From: Psychrobacter sp. UBA3483
GTDB lineage: Bacteria; Pseudomonadota; Gammaproteobacteria; Pseudomonadales; Moraxellaceae
Length of the DNA stretch: 64,000 nt
Assembly (NCBI RefSeq): GCF_002377905.1
Contig: NZ_DFQS01000038.1
Location: forward strand, 1-64,000
Direction: 5' to 3'
The notes beneath the pieces were generated by a model, which did not search any database, was not told where the DNA came from, and worked only from the letters and a program-made list of their open reading frames with translations. Within the stretch, counting starts at the first letter, position 1. Each line of letters starts with the position of its first letter. Position numbers and translations under genes: made by a program. Positions 45,067-53,442 of the stretch are shown here, piece after piece.

Positions 45067-45885
45067 ATGGATAGTACCCCTACTCAGCGTATCTACCTCG
45101 GCACTGGCGGCTATAGCGATACCGATCTGCTTAGTACGCTGTACCCAACCGGCACCAAAAAAACTGACTTCTTACGCGAATACGCCAAGCAATATGGCGC
45201 GGTTGAGATTAACAGTACCTTCTATGCGCCCATCGGGCAAAAAGCCTTTGCTGGTATGGTTGATAAAGCCTACGTACAAGCGGATAGTGAGTTGAAGTTC
45301 GCAGTCAAACTGCATCAAGACTTTACCCATGCGCGTAAAGGCACAAGCGAGCATGCGCAAGCTTTTATCACTGCGCTCACGCCCCTTATTGAAGCGGATG
45401 CGCTTGCACCATTACTACTACAATTCCCACATGGCTTTGATCGTAGTCGCGAGCATCGGTTGTATCTCGCCAATCTGGTCAGTTGGTTTAAAGATTATCC
45501 ATTAGCCGTTGAATTTCGTCATAACGGCTGGCATACGCCGCAAGTGGTCGATAGCTTTATCGAGCAAGGTTTGATTTGGTGTAGCGTTGACTATCCTAAA
45601 GTCAGCGGCCTGCCGCCGTCACGGCTGATATTCACTCAGCGTACTGGCTATCTGCGCATGCATGGCAATAATCTAAACTGGTGGGATGCCATGAGTGCCA
45701 GCGATCGCCACGACTATCGCTATAGCGAAGCGGAGATGCAGGACTGGGCGCAGGCGATTGCCAATCAGCGTCAACACTTTGATACGCTGTATATCTTCTT
45801 CCAAAATACCGTCAATGCTCATGCGTATTATAATATTGCGATGCTTAGAGCAGCGTTGAGTAAGTTTGGGTTTGAGGTGCTTTAA
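45067..45885 (+). CDS. DUF72 (YecE) family protein
   Basis: The 272-residue product matches the DUF72/YecE family, which has a TIM-barrel fold and no firm function. Recognisable parts are YLGTGGYSD near the start, FYAPIGQKAF, the FAVKLHQDFTH strand, LLLQFPHGF, AVEFRHNGW, and the YIFFQNTVNAHAYYNI C-terminal segment. The start at 45067 (MDSTPTQ) has AAAGGG upstream; a GTG three codons earlier overlaps that site. It follows ispA by 40 bases. Confidence 0.88.
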   Translation: MDSTPTQRIYLGTGGYSDTDLLSTLYPTGTKKTDFLREYAKQYGAVEINSTFYAPIGQKAFAGMVDKAYVQADSELKFAVKLHQDFTHARKGTSEHAQAFITALTPLIEADALAPLLLQFPHGFDRSREHRLYLANLVSWFKDYPLAVEFRHNGWHTPQVVDSFIEQGLIWCSVDYPKVSGLPPSRLIFTQRTGYLRMHGNNLNWWDAMSASDRHDYRYSEAEMQDWAQAIANQRQHFDTLYIFFQNTVNAHAYYNIAMLRAALSKFGFEVL

Positions 45886-45919
45886 TAGAAAAATCATTGC
45901 TGCTTGGAGTAAGCAAATC

Positions 45920-46942
45920 ATGCAATCATCAATAGAAATGACTGATAAATTTATCTTAGCAATTAATAATGTTTTAAAGTCAAAAGGTGACATGACACCT
46001 ATGATTGAAGTTACTTCACAGCTGAAGCTAGTTAATTTAGATTACTGGGAACGCCTCATACGTGAGGAAGTAACAAAATACTTAGTATCACAACCAAAGT
46101 GGGAAAGCTTGTCAAAAGCTATCAAATCACTATTTATTGAGCAAGCATCTTGGCTAGGACTGGTCAGTTGGGACGGCTACGAACGCGAAAAAAGTCTAAA
46201 ATTATTGTCAGAGAGCGCCCCTAATGCTTTTTTTCTTATATTAATTGCTCGCAGATTAAATGATTGGGTGCCAGAAGTTCGTGTGGCTGCCAAAGAAGCT
46301 TTTATCTTAGTCAGCCGCAAAACTGACTCTAAAATTATTGCAGAAGCTTTGATAACCATTTTATCAAATTGGAATTCATGGGGTCGTATAGGACAAGAAA
46401 ATAGAAATGTCATTTTAAATACTGCTTTAAGAAAAGATGTCACTTTATCATTGAAAAATAATTTAATCACATTTGCGTCAGGAGCTATTCCTAGTTTATT
46501 GTCCCAACTTGGTCAGCTGCCTATTTTTGATGATTACCTCAATCAAATTGCTCATAATGCCATCCAGCCTTACGTAAGAGCTAAAGCGTTTCGTAGTTTG
46601 TTTGAAGCCCGAATGACATGGATTAGTGGTTATGAATGGAAGTGGATTGATAAAGCTTATGGCAGAAGAAAATTAATACCTGTTATTGCTGAACGAAAAA
46701 TTGATTTGTATATACCTCTAATCGAATTGCTTAATAGATCAGCGTTTGACCGATCTTCAATTGTTCGCAGCGTATCAGCAGAATTTCTTATTATAAATCT
46801 TGACCGCCTAAAACAAGATGAAGTTAAATTCTTTGCAGAGCAGTTTGCTTTGGATAAATCCAATGCAGTATCAGAACGAGGTCAATTTGTAATTAAGAAA
46901 TTAAATGAAAAACTTTACCAAAGTCCGACTAAGTTTTTATAG
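45920..46942 (+). CDS. Unrecognised protein, HEAT-like helical repeats
   Basis: I do not recognise this 340-residue product. It is predicted all-helical, with repeated pairs of about 35-40 residues such as NDWVPEVRVAAKEAFILVSRK split by loops, and RSSIVRSVSAEFLIINL, giving the look of HEAT repeats. The usual role of such repeats is protein binding. The codons are more AT-rich than those of flanking genes. GGAG sits ten bases upstream of the ATG at 45920; the frame is open further upstream into the DUF72 gene, which I reject. No signal peptide or catalytic motif is seen. Confidence 0.7.
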   Translation: MQSSIEMTDKFILAINNVLKSKGDMTPMIEVTSQLKLVNLDYWERLIREEVTKYLVSQPKWESLSKAIKSLFIEQASWLGLVSWDGYEREKSLKLLSESAPNAFFLILIARRLNDWVPEVRVAAKEAFILVSRKTDSKIIAEALITILSNWNSWGRIGQENRNVILNTALRKDVTLSLKNNLITFASGAIPSLLSQLGQLPIFDDYLNQIAHNAIQPYVRAKAFRSLFEARMTWISGYEWKWIDKAYGRRKLIPVIAERKIDLYIPLIELLNRSAFDRSSIVRSVSAEFLIINLDRLKQDEVKFFAEQFALDKSNAVSERGQFVIKKLNEKLYQSPTKFL

Positions 46943-46952
46943 GAGCAAAACC

Positions 46953-46982
46953 AAAAAAGGACACTTCTCAGCGTCCTTTTTT
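46953..46982. terminator. Bidirectional terminator between helical-repeat gene and sodB
   Basis: AAAAAAGGAC pairs with GTCCTTTTTT across a ten-base loop. It serves both convergent genes. Confidence 0.9.
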
Positions 46983-47008
46983 CAAATCAAATACTTAGCG
47001 GTTAAAGA

Positions 47009-47638
47009 TTACTCTTCAACACCAGCGTCTTGACCTTTATATTTAGCGTTTGCGTAGTCCCAGTTCACTAGCTTGTCTAGGAACGTGTCCACATAGTCAG
47101 GACGACGGTTACGATAATCGATGTAGTACGCATGTTCCCACACGTCACAAGTCAATACCGCTACTTGGTCATGTGCAAGTGGCGTATCAGCGTTAGCTGT
47201 TTTGGCGATAGACAATTTGCCACCGACTTTATCAGCCACTAGCCATGCCCAACCTGAACCGAACTGAGTCAATGCTGCGTTTTTGAACTCTTCACGGAAC
47301 TTGTCATAGCTACCAAAATCTTCTTCGATTTTCGCTTTCAAATCACCAGTAGGTTCGCCGCCACCATTGTCAGGCGTCATGCAGTTCCAATAGAACGTAT
47401 GGTTCCATACTTGCGCTGCTTGGTTAAACATGGTTTTTTTGCTGTCATCTTTCGCAGTCGCTACGATGATTTCTGGCAATGTTTTGTCTTCTAGACCAGA
47501 ACCCGGGAGCAATTCATTTAGCTTGTTTACATAAGCGGCATGGTGCTTGTCATGATGGTATTCTAGCGTCTCAGCACTGATATGTGGCTCGAGCGCATCT
47601 TTTGCATAAGGTAGGTCTGGTAAAGTAATATTTGACAT
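47009..47638 (-). CDS. sodB: Superoxide dismutase (Fe type)
   Basis: SodB removes superoxide in the cytoplasm. The 209-residue product has the metal ligands H28 (LEYHHDKHH), the histidine in VWNHTFYW, and Asp and His in CDVWEHAYY. The glutamine in FNQAAQVWNH that precedes the second ligand, and the ending NRRPDYVD, are those of iron rather than manganese enzymes. It stands alone with its own promoter region upstream (see the inverted repeat at 47749-47767). Confidence 0.95.
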   Translation of the reverse strand: MSNITLPDLPYAKDALEPHISAETLEYHHDKHHAAYVNKLNELLPGSGLEDKTLPEIIVATAKDDSKKTMFNQAAQVWNHTFYWNCMTPDNGGGEPTGDLKAKIEEDFGSYDKFREEFKNAALTQFGSGWAWLVADKVGGKLSIAKTANADTPLAHDQVAVLTCDVWEHAYYIDYRNRRPDYVDTFLDKLVNWDYANAKYKGQDAGVEE

Positions 47639-48066
47639 AGTTATTTTATCCTTGCTGGTTTAGCCATTAGTATTAGGTATAGCTTAAATCAACGCTATAA
47701 ATTATCGGACTAAATTGGCTTAGTTTATTGTTAGTGAAAGTCATTACTCAATATGCTAAACATATTGCGGTAAACCTAAAAGGCTTGCATGCTAAAATTA
47801 TCTTAAGCGCGCATCACTTATTAGTTAATGTACCTATAAATATATAATGGGCAAAAACCATGATAGATATTTATAAGAATTATTAATTAAAAGTTCACAA
47901 GCTATAAGATATAATTCACTGTAGCTTGTCGCCTATTATAGCAAGAGTGGTGACAAATATCAGTTACCAAATGTTATGAATCAACGATTCGTTATGCTAA
48001 TTGGTAATTTAGCTCATGCTAGCCTAGAATATAGCAGTATCAGTGAATCAATGACGGACAGAAAAT
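47639..48066. other. Divergent spacer between sodB and rdgB (428 bp)
   Basis: No gene is seen. The main feature is the 19-bp inverted repeat at 47749-47767 upstream of sodB. A minor GAATC-AAC-GATTC repeat lies near 47978-47991 upstream of rdgB. Confidence 0.4.
47749..47767. promoter_or_regulatory. Inverted repeat upstream of sodB, candidate operator
   Basis: CAATATG (47749-47755) and CATATTG (47761-47767) are perfect arms around CTAAA. On the minus strand the repeat ends in TTGAGT, which is a possible -35 with a weak ATAAAC -10 after 17 bases. A repressor site overlapping the promoter is therefore possible. Confidence 0.45.
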
Positions 48067-48735
48067 ATGACGCAAGCCAGCAGCGCAAACCTTACTCCAC
48101 AAGAGCATTTAACGCAAACGACCCTCGCCAATCAATGGGTGCTTGCCAGTAATAATAAAGGCAAACTTGCTGAGTTTAAACGCTTATTTGCAGCGGCAGA
48201 TTTAGCTGTGACGATTGTCCCGCAAGGTCAGCTTGATATCGATGATGCCATCGAGGACGGTTTGAGCTTCATTGAGAACGCTATTATCAAAGCGCGGCAT
48301 GCCAGCCGAGCAAGTGGACTGCCAGCGATTGCTGATGATTCAGGGCTTTGTGTGCCCATATTGGGCAACGGGCCCGGTATCTACTCTGCTCGCTATGCCG
48401 GCGAGCATGGCAATGACGCCAAAAACAACGCCAAGCTTATCGCTGACTTGCAGCCTATCCGCGACCAGCAACCTGATGCCGCTATAAAAGGCATGTTTGT
48501 GTGTGTATTGGCGATGGTGCGCCATGCCGATGACCCACTACCGATTATCGCCCAAGGTTTATGGCACGGTGAGATTTTAGACGCGCCGCATGGTGAGGGT
48601 GGTTTTGGTTACGATCCGCTGTTCTGGTTGCCAGAATTGCAAGCGACGGCGGCGAGTTTAAGTGCTACGGACAAAAATAGCATCAGTCATCGTGGTCAGG
48701 CCATTGAGCAGTTATTGTTACAATTGCCGTTATAA
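48067..48735 (+). CDS. rdgB: Non-canonical purine NTP pyrophosphatase (RdgB/HAM1)
   Basis: RdgB hydrolyses dITP, ITP and XTP to keep base analogues out of DNA. The 222-residue product shows VLASNNKGKLAEFKRLF at residue 26, ADDSGLCVP, SARYAGEHG, GEGGFGYDP and SHRGQA in the right order. The first 24 residues form an extra N-terminal segment before the usual start. It is followed by a long spacer to tig. Confidence 0.95.
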   Translation: MTQASSANLTPQEHLTQTTLANQWVLASNNKGKLAEFKRLFAAADLAVTIVPQGQLDIDDAIEDGLSFIENAIIKARHASRASGLPAIADDSGLCVPILGNGPGIYSARYAGEHGNDAKNNAKLIADLQPIRDQQPDAAIKGMFVCVLAMVRHADDPLPIIAQGLWHGEILDAPHGEGGFGYDPLFWLPELQATAASLSATDKNSISHRGQAIEQLLLQLPL

Positions 48736-48879
48736 GCGTATTCGATAATAAAGCGTATTTGATGATAATAAGCGGGCAGATTACGGCAAAGCTAAGCTTA
48801 TAAATCACTGACGGGGCAATTAAACAGATAATTTTTACTTTGATAAACAGATAGATTATACTGTTCTACTTTTAAAATT

Positions 48880-48909
48880 TTGTTGAAAGCCGTTATTTGT
48901 CTGTATAAT
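48880..48909 (+). promoter_or_regulatory. Promoter of tig
   Basis: TTGTTG (48880-48885), an 18-base spacer and a perfect TATAAT (48904-48909). The start would be near 48916, giving a long leader before the tig ATG at 49140. Confidence 0.55.
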
Positions 48910-48971
48910 TGAGCAAAAAGCGTTATTATGCGGGCGATTAGCAGTTAATATTGATATCTGAGAGCGTTTAT

Positions 48972-49066
48972 TTGGAATAAAGCGTTTCATATTTTTGTGC
49001 CGTCAGCGATTGCTACGCTCACAGATTGCGAAATCGCGCGCTAGCAATATCCCCTATTTATTCCAA
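48972..49066 (+). promoter_or_regulatory. Large nested hairpin in the tig leader
   Basis: Perfect outer arms TTGGAATAAA (48972-48981) and TTTATTCCAA (49057-49066) enclose a second pair, ATTGCTA and TAGCAAT, with a further GCGATTTCGC-like turn inside. The ATG is 74 bases after the outer arm. The sequence shows the pairing; the function is inferred. Confidence 0.55.
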
Positions 49067-49139
49067 CGGCAACCAGTAGCACATGCGTATTTTGCGGCCT
49101 GGTTGTCTATTTCTATTTAATCCTAAAGGTGTAACGAAT

Positions 49140-50477
49140 ATGGCTACAGATTTACAAGTCACAACCAACAAGCTGTCTAACAAAGAAACTCAGCTAACGG
49201 TTAAAGTACCCGTTGAAAAAATTCAAAACAAAGTTGAAGGCCGTATCAGCCAAGTGGCGAAAACTGCCAAGATTGACGGTTTTCGTAAAGGTAAAGTACC
49301 GATGTCGCATATCCGTTCACAGTACGGGGCCGGCATTCAGCAAGAAGTCATCAACGATGTGATCCGTGATACTGTATTTGAAGCGATCAAATCTGAAGAC
49401 ATCCGTGCGGTTGGCATGCCAAACATCGACGACGTTAAACTAGAAGACGACTTCTTGGTTTATCAAGCGACTGTTGAAATCTTCCCAGAAATCGATGTCC
49501 AAGGTATCAATGAAATCGAAGTTGAGCGCCACACTGCGACCGTCAGCGACGAAGATGTTGACACCATGATCGAAAACCTACAAAAGCAGCGTCAAGAGTT
49601 CGTTGAGAAAAAAGGCAAAGCGGCCAAAGACAATCAAGTCACATTTGATTTTGAAGGTTCAATCGACGGCGAAAAATTCGAAGGCGGCTCTGCTGAAGAC
49701 TTCAAATTGGTTATCGGTAGCAATCAGATGATTCCAGGCTTTGAAGATGGTATCAAAGGCATGAAAGCGGGCGAAGAAAAAGTTATCGATGTGACTTTCC
49801 CAGAAGATTACCAAGCTGAAAACTTGGCTGGTAAAGAAGCACAATTTAAAATCAACGTAAAATTGGTTGAAAAATCAAAACTACCAGAAATCGACGACGA
49901 GTTCCTTGAGCTATTCGGCGTTAAAGAAGGCGGCGTTGAGAAATTAAAAGAAGACGTGCGTAAAAACATGGAACGCGAAATCAAAAATGCGGCGCGTAGC
50001 CAAGTAAAACAAGCGACCTTTGATGCACTATTAGAAAAGAACGAGTTTGACGTACCAAACGCCATGCTAGAGCAAGAAATCGATCGTCAACGCAACATGA
50101 TGATGCAACGTTTTTCTCAGCAGTTCGGTGCTAATGCTGATAGCTTCGATAAAGACATGCTACCAAATGAGCTGTTTGAAGAGCAGGCGCTACGTGCTGC
50201 CCGTCTTGGCATCATCGTTGCTCGCGTTATCGACACCAAAGGCTTAGAAGTTGACCAAGAGCGTGTTGAAAGCTTTATCAAAGAAGCGGCTGAAAACTAC
50301 GAAGACCCAGCGGAAGTCATCGAGTACTACACCAATGACAAGCAGCAACGCGCTAACATTGAGTCAGTAGTGCTAGAAGACCAAGTGGTCGATTATCTAA
50401 TCGAGCAAGGCAAAGTAACGGACAAAGAAGTGAGCTATCAAGACCTATTGGCCGCTCAGCAGCAACAAGCGATGTAA
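49140..50477 (+). CDS. tig: Trigger factor
   Basis: Trigger factor is the ribosome-bound chaperone and peptidyl-prolyl isomerase that receives nascent chains. The 445-residue product has the ribosome-docking motif GFRKGKVP at 47-54, an FKBP-type domain from about 155 to 245 (with FDFEGSIDGEKFEGG and GMKAGEEK) and a helical C-terminal chaperone domain. The start at 49140 (MATDLQ) fits the family; an upstream open frame is rejected. clpP and clpX follow, the classical order. Confidence 0.97.
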   Translation: MATDLQVTTNKLSNKETQLTVKVPVEKIQNKVEGRISQVAKTAKIDGFRKGKVPMSHIRSQYGAGIQQEVINDVIRDTVFEAIKSEDIRAVGMPNIDDVKLEDDFLVYQATVEIFPEIDVQGINEIEVERHTATVSDEDVDTMIENLQKQRQEFVEKKGKAAKDNQVTFDFEGSIDGEKFEGGSAEDFKLVIGSNQMIPGFEDGIKGMKAGEEKVIDVTFPEDYQAENLAGKEAQFKINVKLVEKSKLPEIDDEFLELFGVKEGGVEKLKEDVRKNMEREIKNAARSQVKQATFDALLEKNEFDVPNAMLEQEIDRQRNMMMQRFSQQFGANADSFDKDMLPNELFEEQALRAARLGIIVARVIDTKGLEVDQERVESFIKEAAENYEDPAEVIEYYTNDKQQRANIESVVLEDQVVDYLIEQGKVTDKEVSYQDLLAAQQQQAM

Positions 50478-50525
50478 TTTAGCGTTTCGCCAGTAAATAT
50501 TGGCTGGTTCAATACCTAACTTATC

Positions 50526-50559
50526 AAAAATGCCCTGACACATTTGTTAGGGCATTTTT
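50526..50559 (+). terminator. Terminator of tig
   Basis: AAAAATGCCCT pairs with AGGGCATTTTT and is followed by ATT. It lies about 50 bases after the tig stop. Confidence 0.85.
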
Positions 50560-50621
50560 ATTGCTTGGTTATAAACTACTGTCTTAATATAGTGAGTGAA
50601 AAGTAATATTGATACATCACA

Positions 50622-50695
50622 CACTGCTGCTATCAATTTTTCTTGCTTGCTGTGCCTGCGCAGACAGAGGCTACAAAAAATTGATATCAGCAATA
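50622..50695. repeat. Dispersed nested-palindrome element, copy B
   Basis: The 20-base terminal arms (50622-50641 and 50676-50695) match at 17 positions. Inside are CTTGCTTGCTGTGC, the palindrome CTGCGCAG, and CAGAGGCT. The same two core blocks occur, in opposite orientation, in the element at 19524-19605, with a different central loop. It lies between tig and clpP. Confidence 0.8.
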
Positions 50696-51096
50696 CCGTA
50701 GCGTTTTTAAGATATTTTGAATATAGCATTTTTTATAAACAGATTATTCATGCTGCCCTTGATAAGTGCACACAGACGCCTTATTAATAGGGAGTCGTTT
50801 ATCATTTGTCACATTAAACCGTTACTATTGCTTTGATAAAAAAGTTACCATTGGCTCACTTATTTCTAGCGGCGACCATTATTTATTACCCACTATTTTA
50901 GCAGCCATAGCCAATCTGCTTTATTGAGTATATTTTGGCGCCGGATTAATTTAATAAAATGTATGCGCGAATAGGTTTTATTTTCTAGTAGGTTTTATTA
51001 CCCAGCGATAATGTTTACAATGATAATCATCAATAACACTGTAGCCAACAGCTAGCCTCTATTTTTATTTTATGGACTTATAAACAGGATATCTTT

Positions 51097-51774
51097 ATGA
51101 CAGATTATGATCGCATCATTGCTAACCCGCATTTTAATATGTTGATGAGTGCGCATGACAATGTACAAAGCACGACTCAAGCCGCATTGGTTCCAATGGT
51201 GGTTGAGCAATCAGCGCGCGGTGAACGCTCGTTTGATATTTTCTCACGCCTATTACGTGAGCGCGTTATCTTTTTGACCGGTCAAGTTGAAGACCACATG
51301 GCCAATCTTATCGTCGCCCAGCTATTGTTTTTAGAAGCCGAAAACCCTGATAAAGACATTCATTTATATATCAACTCGCCCGGCGGTTCAGTCAGTGCGG
51401 GTTTGGCTATTTTTGATACCATGAACTTTATCAAACCTGAAGTCTCAACCATTTGTATGGGCGGCGCGTATAGCATGGGTTCGTTCTTACTGGCAGCGGG
51501 TGAAAAAGGCAAACGTTATGCTCTAGCCAACTCGCGCGTGATGATTCATCAGCCATCAGGCGGCGCGCAAGGTCAAGCAACCGATATAGAAATTAATGCA
51601 CGTGAAATTCTAAAAACTCGCGCACGCTTGAATGAGATTTTGGCTGAACGTACCGGTCAACCGGTTGAGAAAATCGAAAAAGACGTTGAGCGTGACTATT
51701 GGCTAGATGCTAAAGAAGCCAAAGAATATGGCTTAGTTGACGAAGTATTAGAACGTCGCCCTGCTTCTTTGTAA
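51097..51774 (+). CDS. clpP: ATP-dependent Clp protease proteolytic subunit
   Basis: ClpP is the serine protease chamber that works with ClpX or ClpA. The 225-residue product has the family order: LVPMVVEQSARGERSFDI, the GQVEDHMANLI segment, INSPGGSVSAG, the nucleophile S126, H151 in MIHQPSGG, and the acidic residue in the VERDYW segment. The nucleophile elbow reads MGGAYSMGS where most ClpP proteins have MGQAASMGA. The N-terminal segment is about twelve residues longer than in E. coli. AGGAT precedes the ATG. Confidence 0.96.
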   Translation: MTDYDRIIANPHFNMLMSAHDNVQSTTQAALVPMVVEQSARGERSFDIFSRLLRERVIFLTGQVEDHMANLIVAQLLFLEAENPDKDIHLYINSPGGSVSAGLAIFDTMNFIKPEVSTICMGGAYSMGSFLLAAGEKGKRYALANSRVMIHQPSGGAQGQATDIEINAREILKTRARLNEILAERTGQPVEKIEKDVERDYWLDAKEAKEYGLVDEVLERRPASL

Positions 51775-51923
51775 ACATTGTAGTAGTAGACGTTTAAAAC
51801 ACTTTAAAACATCAGTGGCCTACATGCGATACGGTAGAAGAAATATATCCACTGCCCTACGCTTTGGCGCTGATGTCCATAATCAAAATATCGCCAAGTA
51901 TTAAATTTTAGGAGTGCCTGTAT

Positions 51924-53198
51924 ATGGCAGAAGATAACACCCCGCATTGTTCGTTTTGCGGCAAAGAAAAAAGTGAAGTAAAGCAGCTGATTGCCGCTGA
52001 CGACGCCAATATCTGTAATGAATGTATCGAGCTATGTACAGACCTGATTGCTGATAGCGACGAAGATGGCGACGACGACAGCGACATTGACACCTCTTGG
52101 GTCAATAAAAAGCTGCCAACGCCAAAAGAGCTGCGTGCCAAACTTGATGAATATGTCATCGGCCAAGATGCGGCGAAAAAAGCCTTGGCGGTCGCGGTTT
52201 ATAACCATTATAAACGCCTAAAAGTCAGCCAAACGTTGGCCCATGACAGCAAAAAAGCCAAAATCGGTGCTGATGATGCCATGGTCGAGTTGGCAAAAAG
52301 TAATATCTTACTAATTGGTCCAACGGGTTCTGGTAAGACTTTACTGGCGCAAACACTCGCACGCTTGCTTGATGTGCCGTTTGCGATGGCTGATGCGACG
52401 ACCTTAACCGAAGCGGGTTATGTCGGTGAAGACGTTGAAAACATCGTGCAAAAGCTCCTGCAAGCATCAGATTACGATGTCAGTAAAGCGGAGCAAGGTA
52501 TCATCTATATCGATGAGATTGATAAAATCAGTAAAAAAGGCGACAACCCTTCTATCACGCGTGACGTATCGGGCGAAGGCGTACAGCAAGCCTTGCTGAA
52601 ACTTATCGAAGGCACGGTTGCCGCTATTCCACCACATGGTGGTCGCAAGCACCCACAGCAAGAGCTGATCCAAGTCGATACCAGCAATATCTTGATTATC
52701 GTTGGTGGTGCGTTTGCCGGTCTTGATAAAGTCATTCAGCAGCGTACGGAAAAAGGCGGTATTGGGTTTAATGCTGATGTCAGCTCAAAAGACGACAGCC
52801 GCCGCAGCTCAGATTTACTGCAGCAAGTTGAGCCAGAAGACTTGATTAAGTTTGGGCTTATCCCAGAGCTAATCGGTCGTCTACCTGTACTTGCAGCGCT
52901 ACAAGAGCTTGATGAAGAAGCACTGGTACAGATTTTGACAGAGCCGAAAAATGCCTTGGTAAAACAGTATAAGTATTTGTTTGAAATGGAAGGCGCTGAA
53001 ATTGAGTTTACCAAAGAAGCGCTTGATGCGATTGCCAAAAAAGCCATGGAGCGTAAAACCGGTGCACGTGGTCTGCGCTCTATCGTCGAAAACGCTCTGC
53101 TTGAAACCATGTACGAGCTGCCATCGATGAAAAATGCCAAAACGGTATTGGTTGACGAGCAAGTGATTAACGAAGGCAAAACCCCTAAAATTGCATAA
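51924..53198 (+). CDS. clpX: ATP-dependent Clp protease ATP-binding subunit
   Basis: ClpX unfolds substrates and feeds them into ClpP. The 424-residue product has the N-terminal zinc-binding domain (C9, C12, C31, C34), the Walker A motif GPTGSGKT at 132-139, the Walker B IIYIDEIDKI and the ClpP-docking IGF loop in GGIGFNADV. It follows clpP by 149 bases in the same direction. Confidence 0.98.
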   Translation: MAEDNTPHCSFCGKEKSEVKQLIAADDANICNECIELCTDLIADSDEDGDDDSDIDTSWVNKKLPTPKELRAKLDEYVIGQDAAKKALAVAVYNHYKRLKVSQTLAHDSKKAKIGADDAMVELAKSNILLIGPTGSGKTLLAQTLARLLDVPFAMADATTLTEAGYVGEDVENIVQKLLQASDYDVSKAEQGIIYIDEIDKISKKGDNPSITRDVSGEGVQQALLKLIEGTVAAIPPHGGRKHPQQELIQVDTSNILIIVGGAFAGLDKVIQQRTEKGGIGFNADVSSKDDSRRSSDLLQQVEPEDLIKFGLIPELIGRLPVLAALQELDEEALVQILTEPKNALVKQYKYLFEMEGAEIEFTKEALDAIAKKAMERKTGARGLRSIVENALLETMYELPSMKNAKTVLVDEQVINEGKTPKIA

Positions 53199-53247
53199 GT
53201 GATGATTGGGTAAAAGCACTTCATTGTACTCAATGGTCTATTTATTT

Positions 53248-53281
53248 AAAAAGCGTCTGATAGCTATTCAGGCGCTTTTTT
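53248..53281 (+). terminator. Terminator of clpPX
   Basis: AAAAAGCGTCTGA pairs with TCAGGCGCTTTTT (one mismatch) and ends in a T-run. Confidence 0.85.
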
Positions 53282-53442
53282 ATGTCTGGGCGTTATTATT
53301 ATAATTGGGTTAAAAATGACAGCTGCGTTTATCAATCGATAGCAGCCACAGGCAGAAATCATGCTAAGGTAAAGCGACTTTTATACGTTATCCTTATCGA
53401 CGACCACACTTTTCAAATCAATGATACAAAGGACTGTTTATC

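Larger units (their letters stand above)
48736..49139. other. Leader and promoter region of tig (404 bp)
   Basis: No gene is seen. A promoter-like pair lies at 48880-48909 and a large folded segment at 48972-49066, both listed separately. Together they predict a tig mRNA leader of about 220 bases. Confidence 0.5.
50478..51096. other. Spacer between tig and clpP (619 bp)
   Basis: No gene is recognised. It contains the tig terminator (50526-50559) and the second nested-palindrome element (50622-50695). The remaining 400 bases are AT-rich and presumably hold the clpP promoter, which I could not define. Confidence 0.5.

Noticed and set aside
50596..50787. A 63-codon open frame across the copy B palindrome
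   Set aside because: Its coding potential comes from the palindromic repeat, and a similar frame exists on the opposite strand; not a gene.
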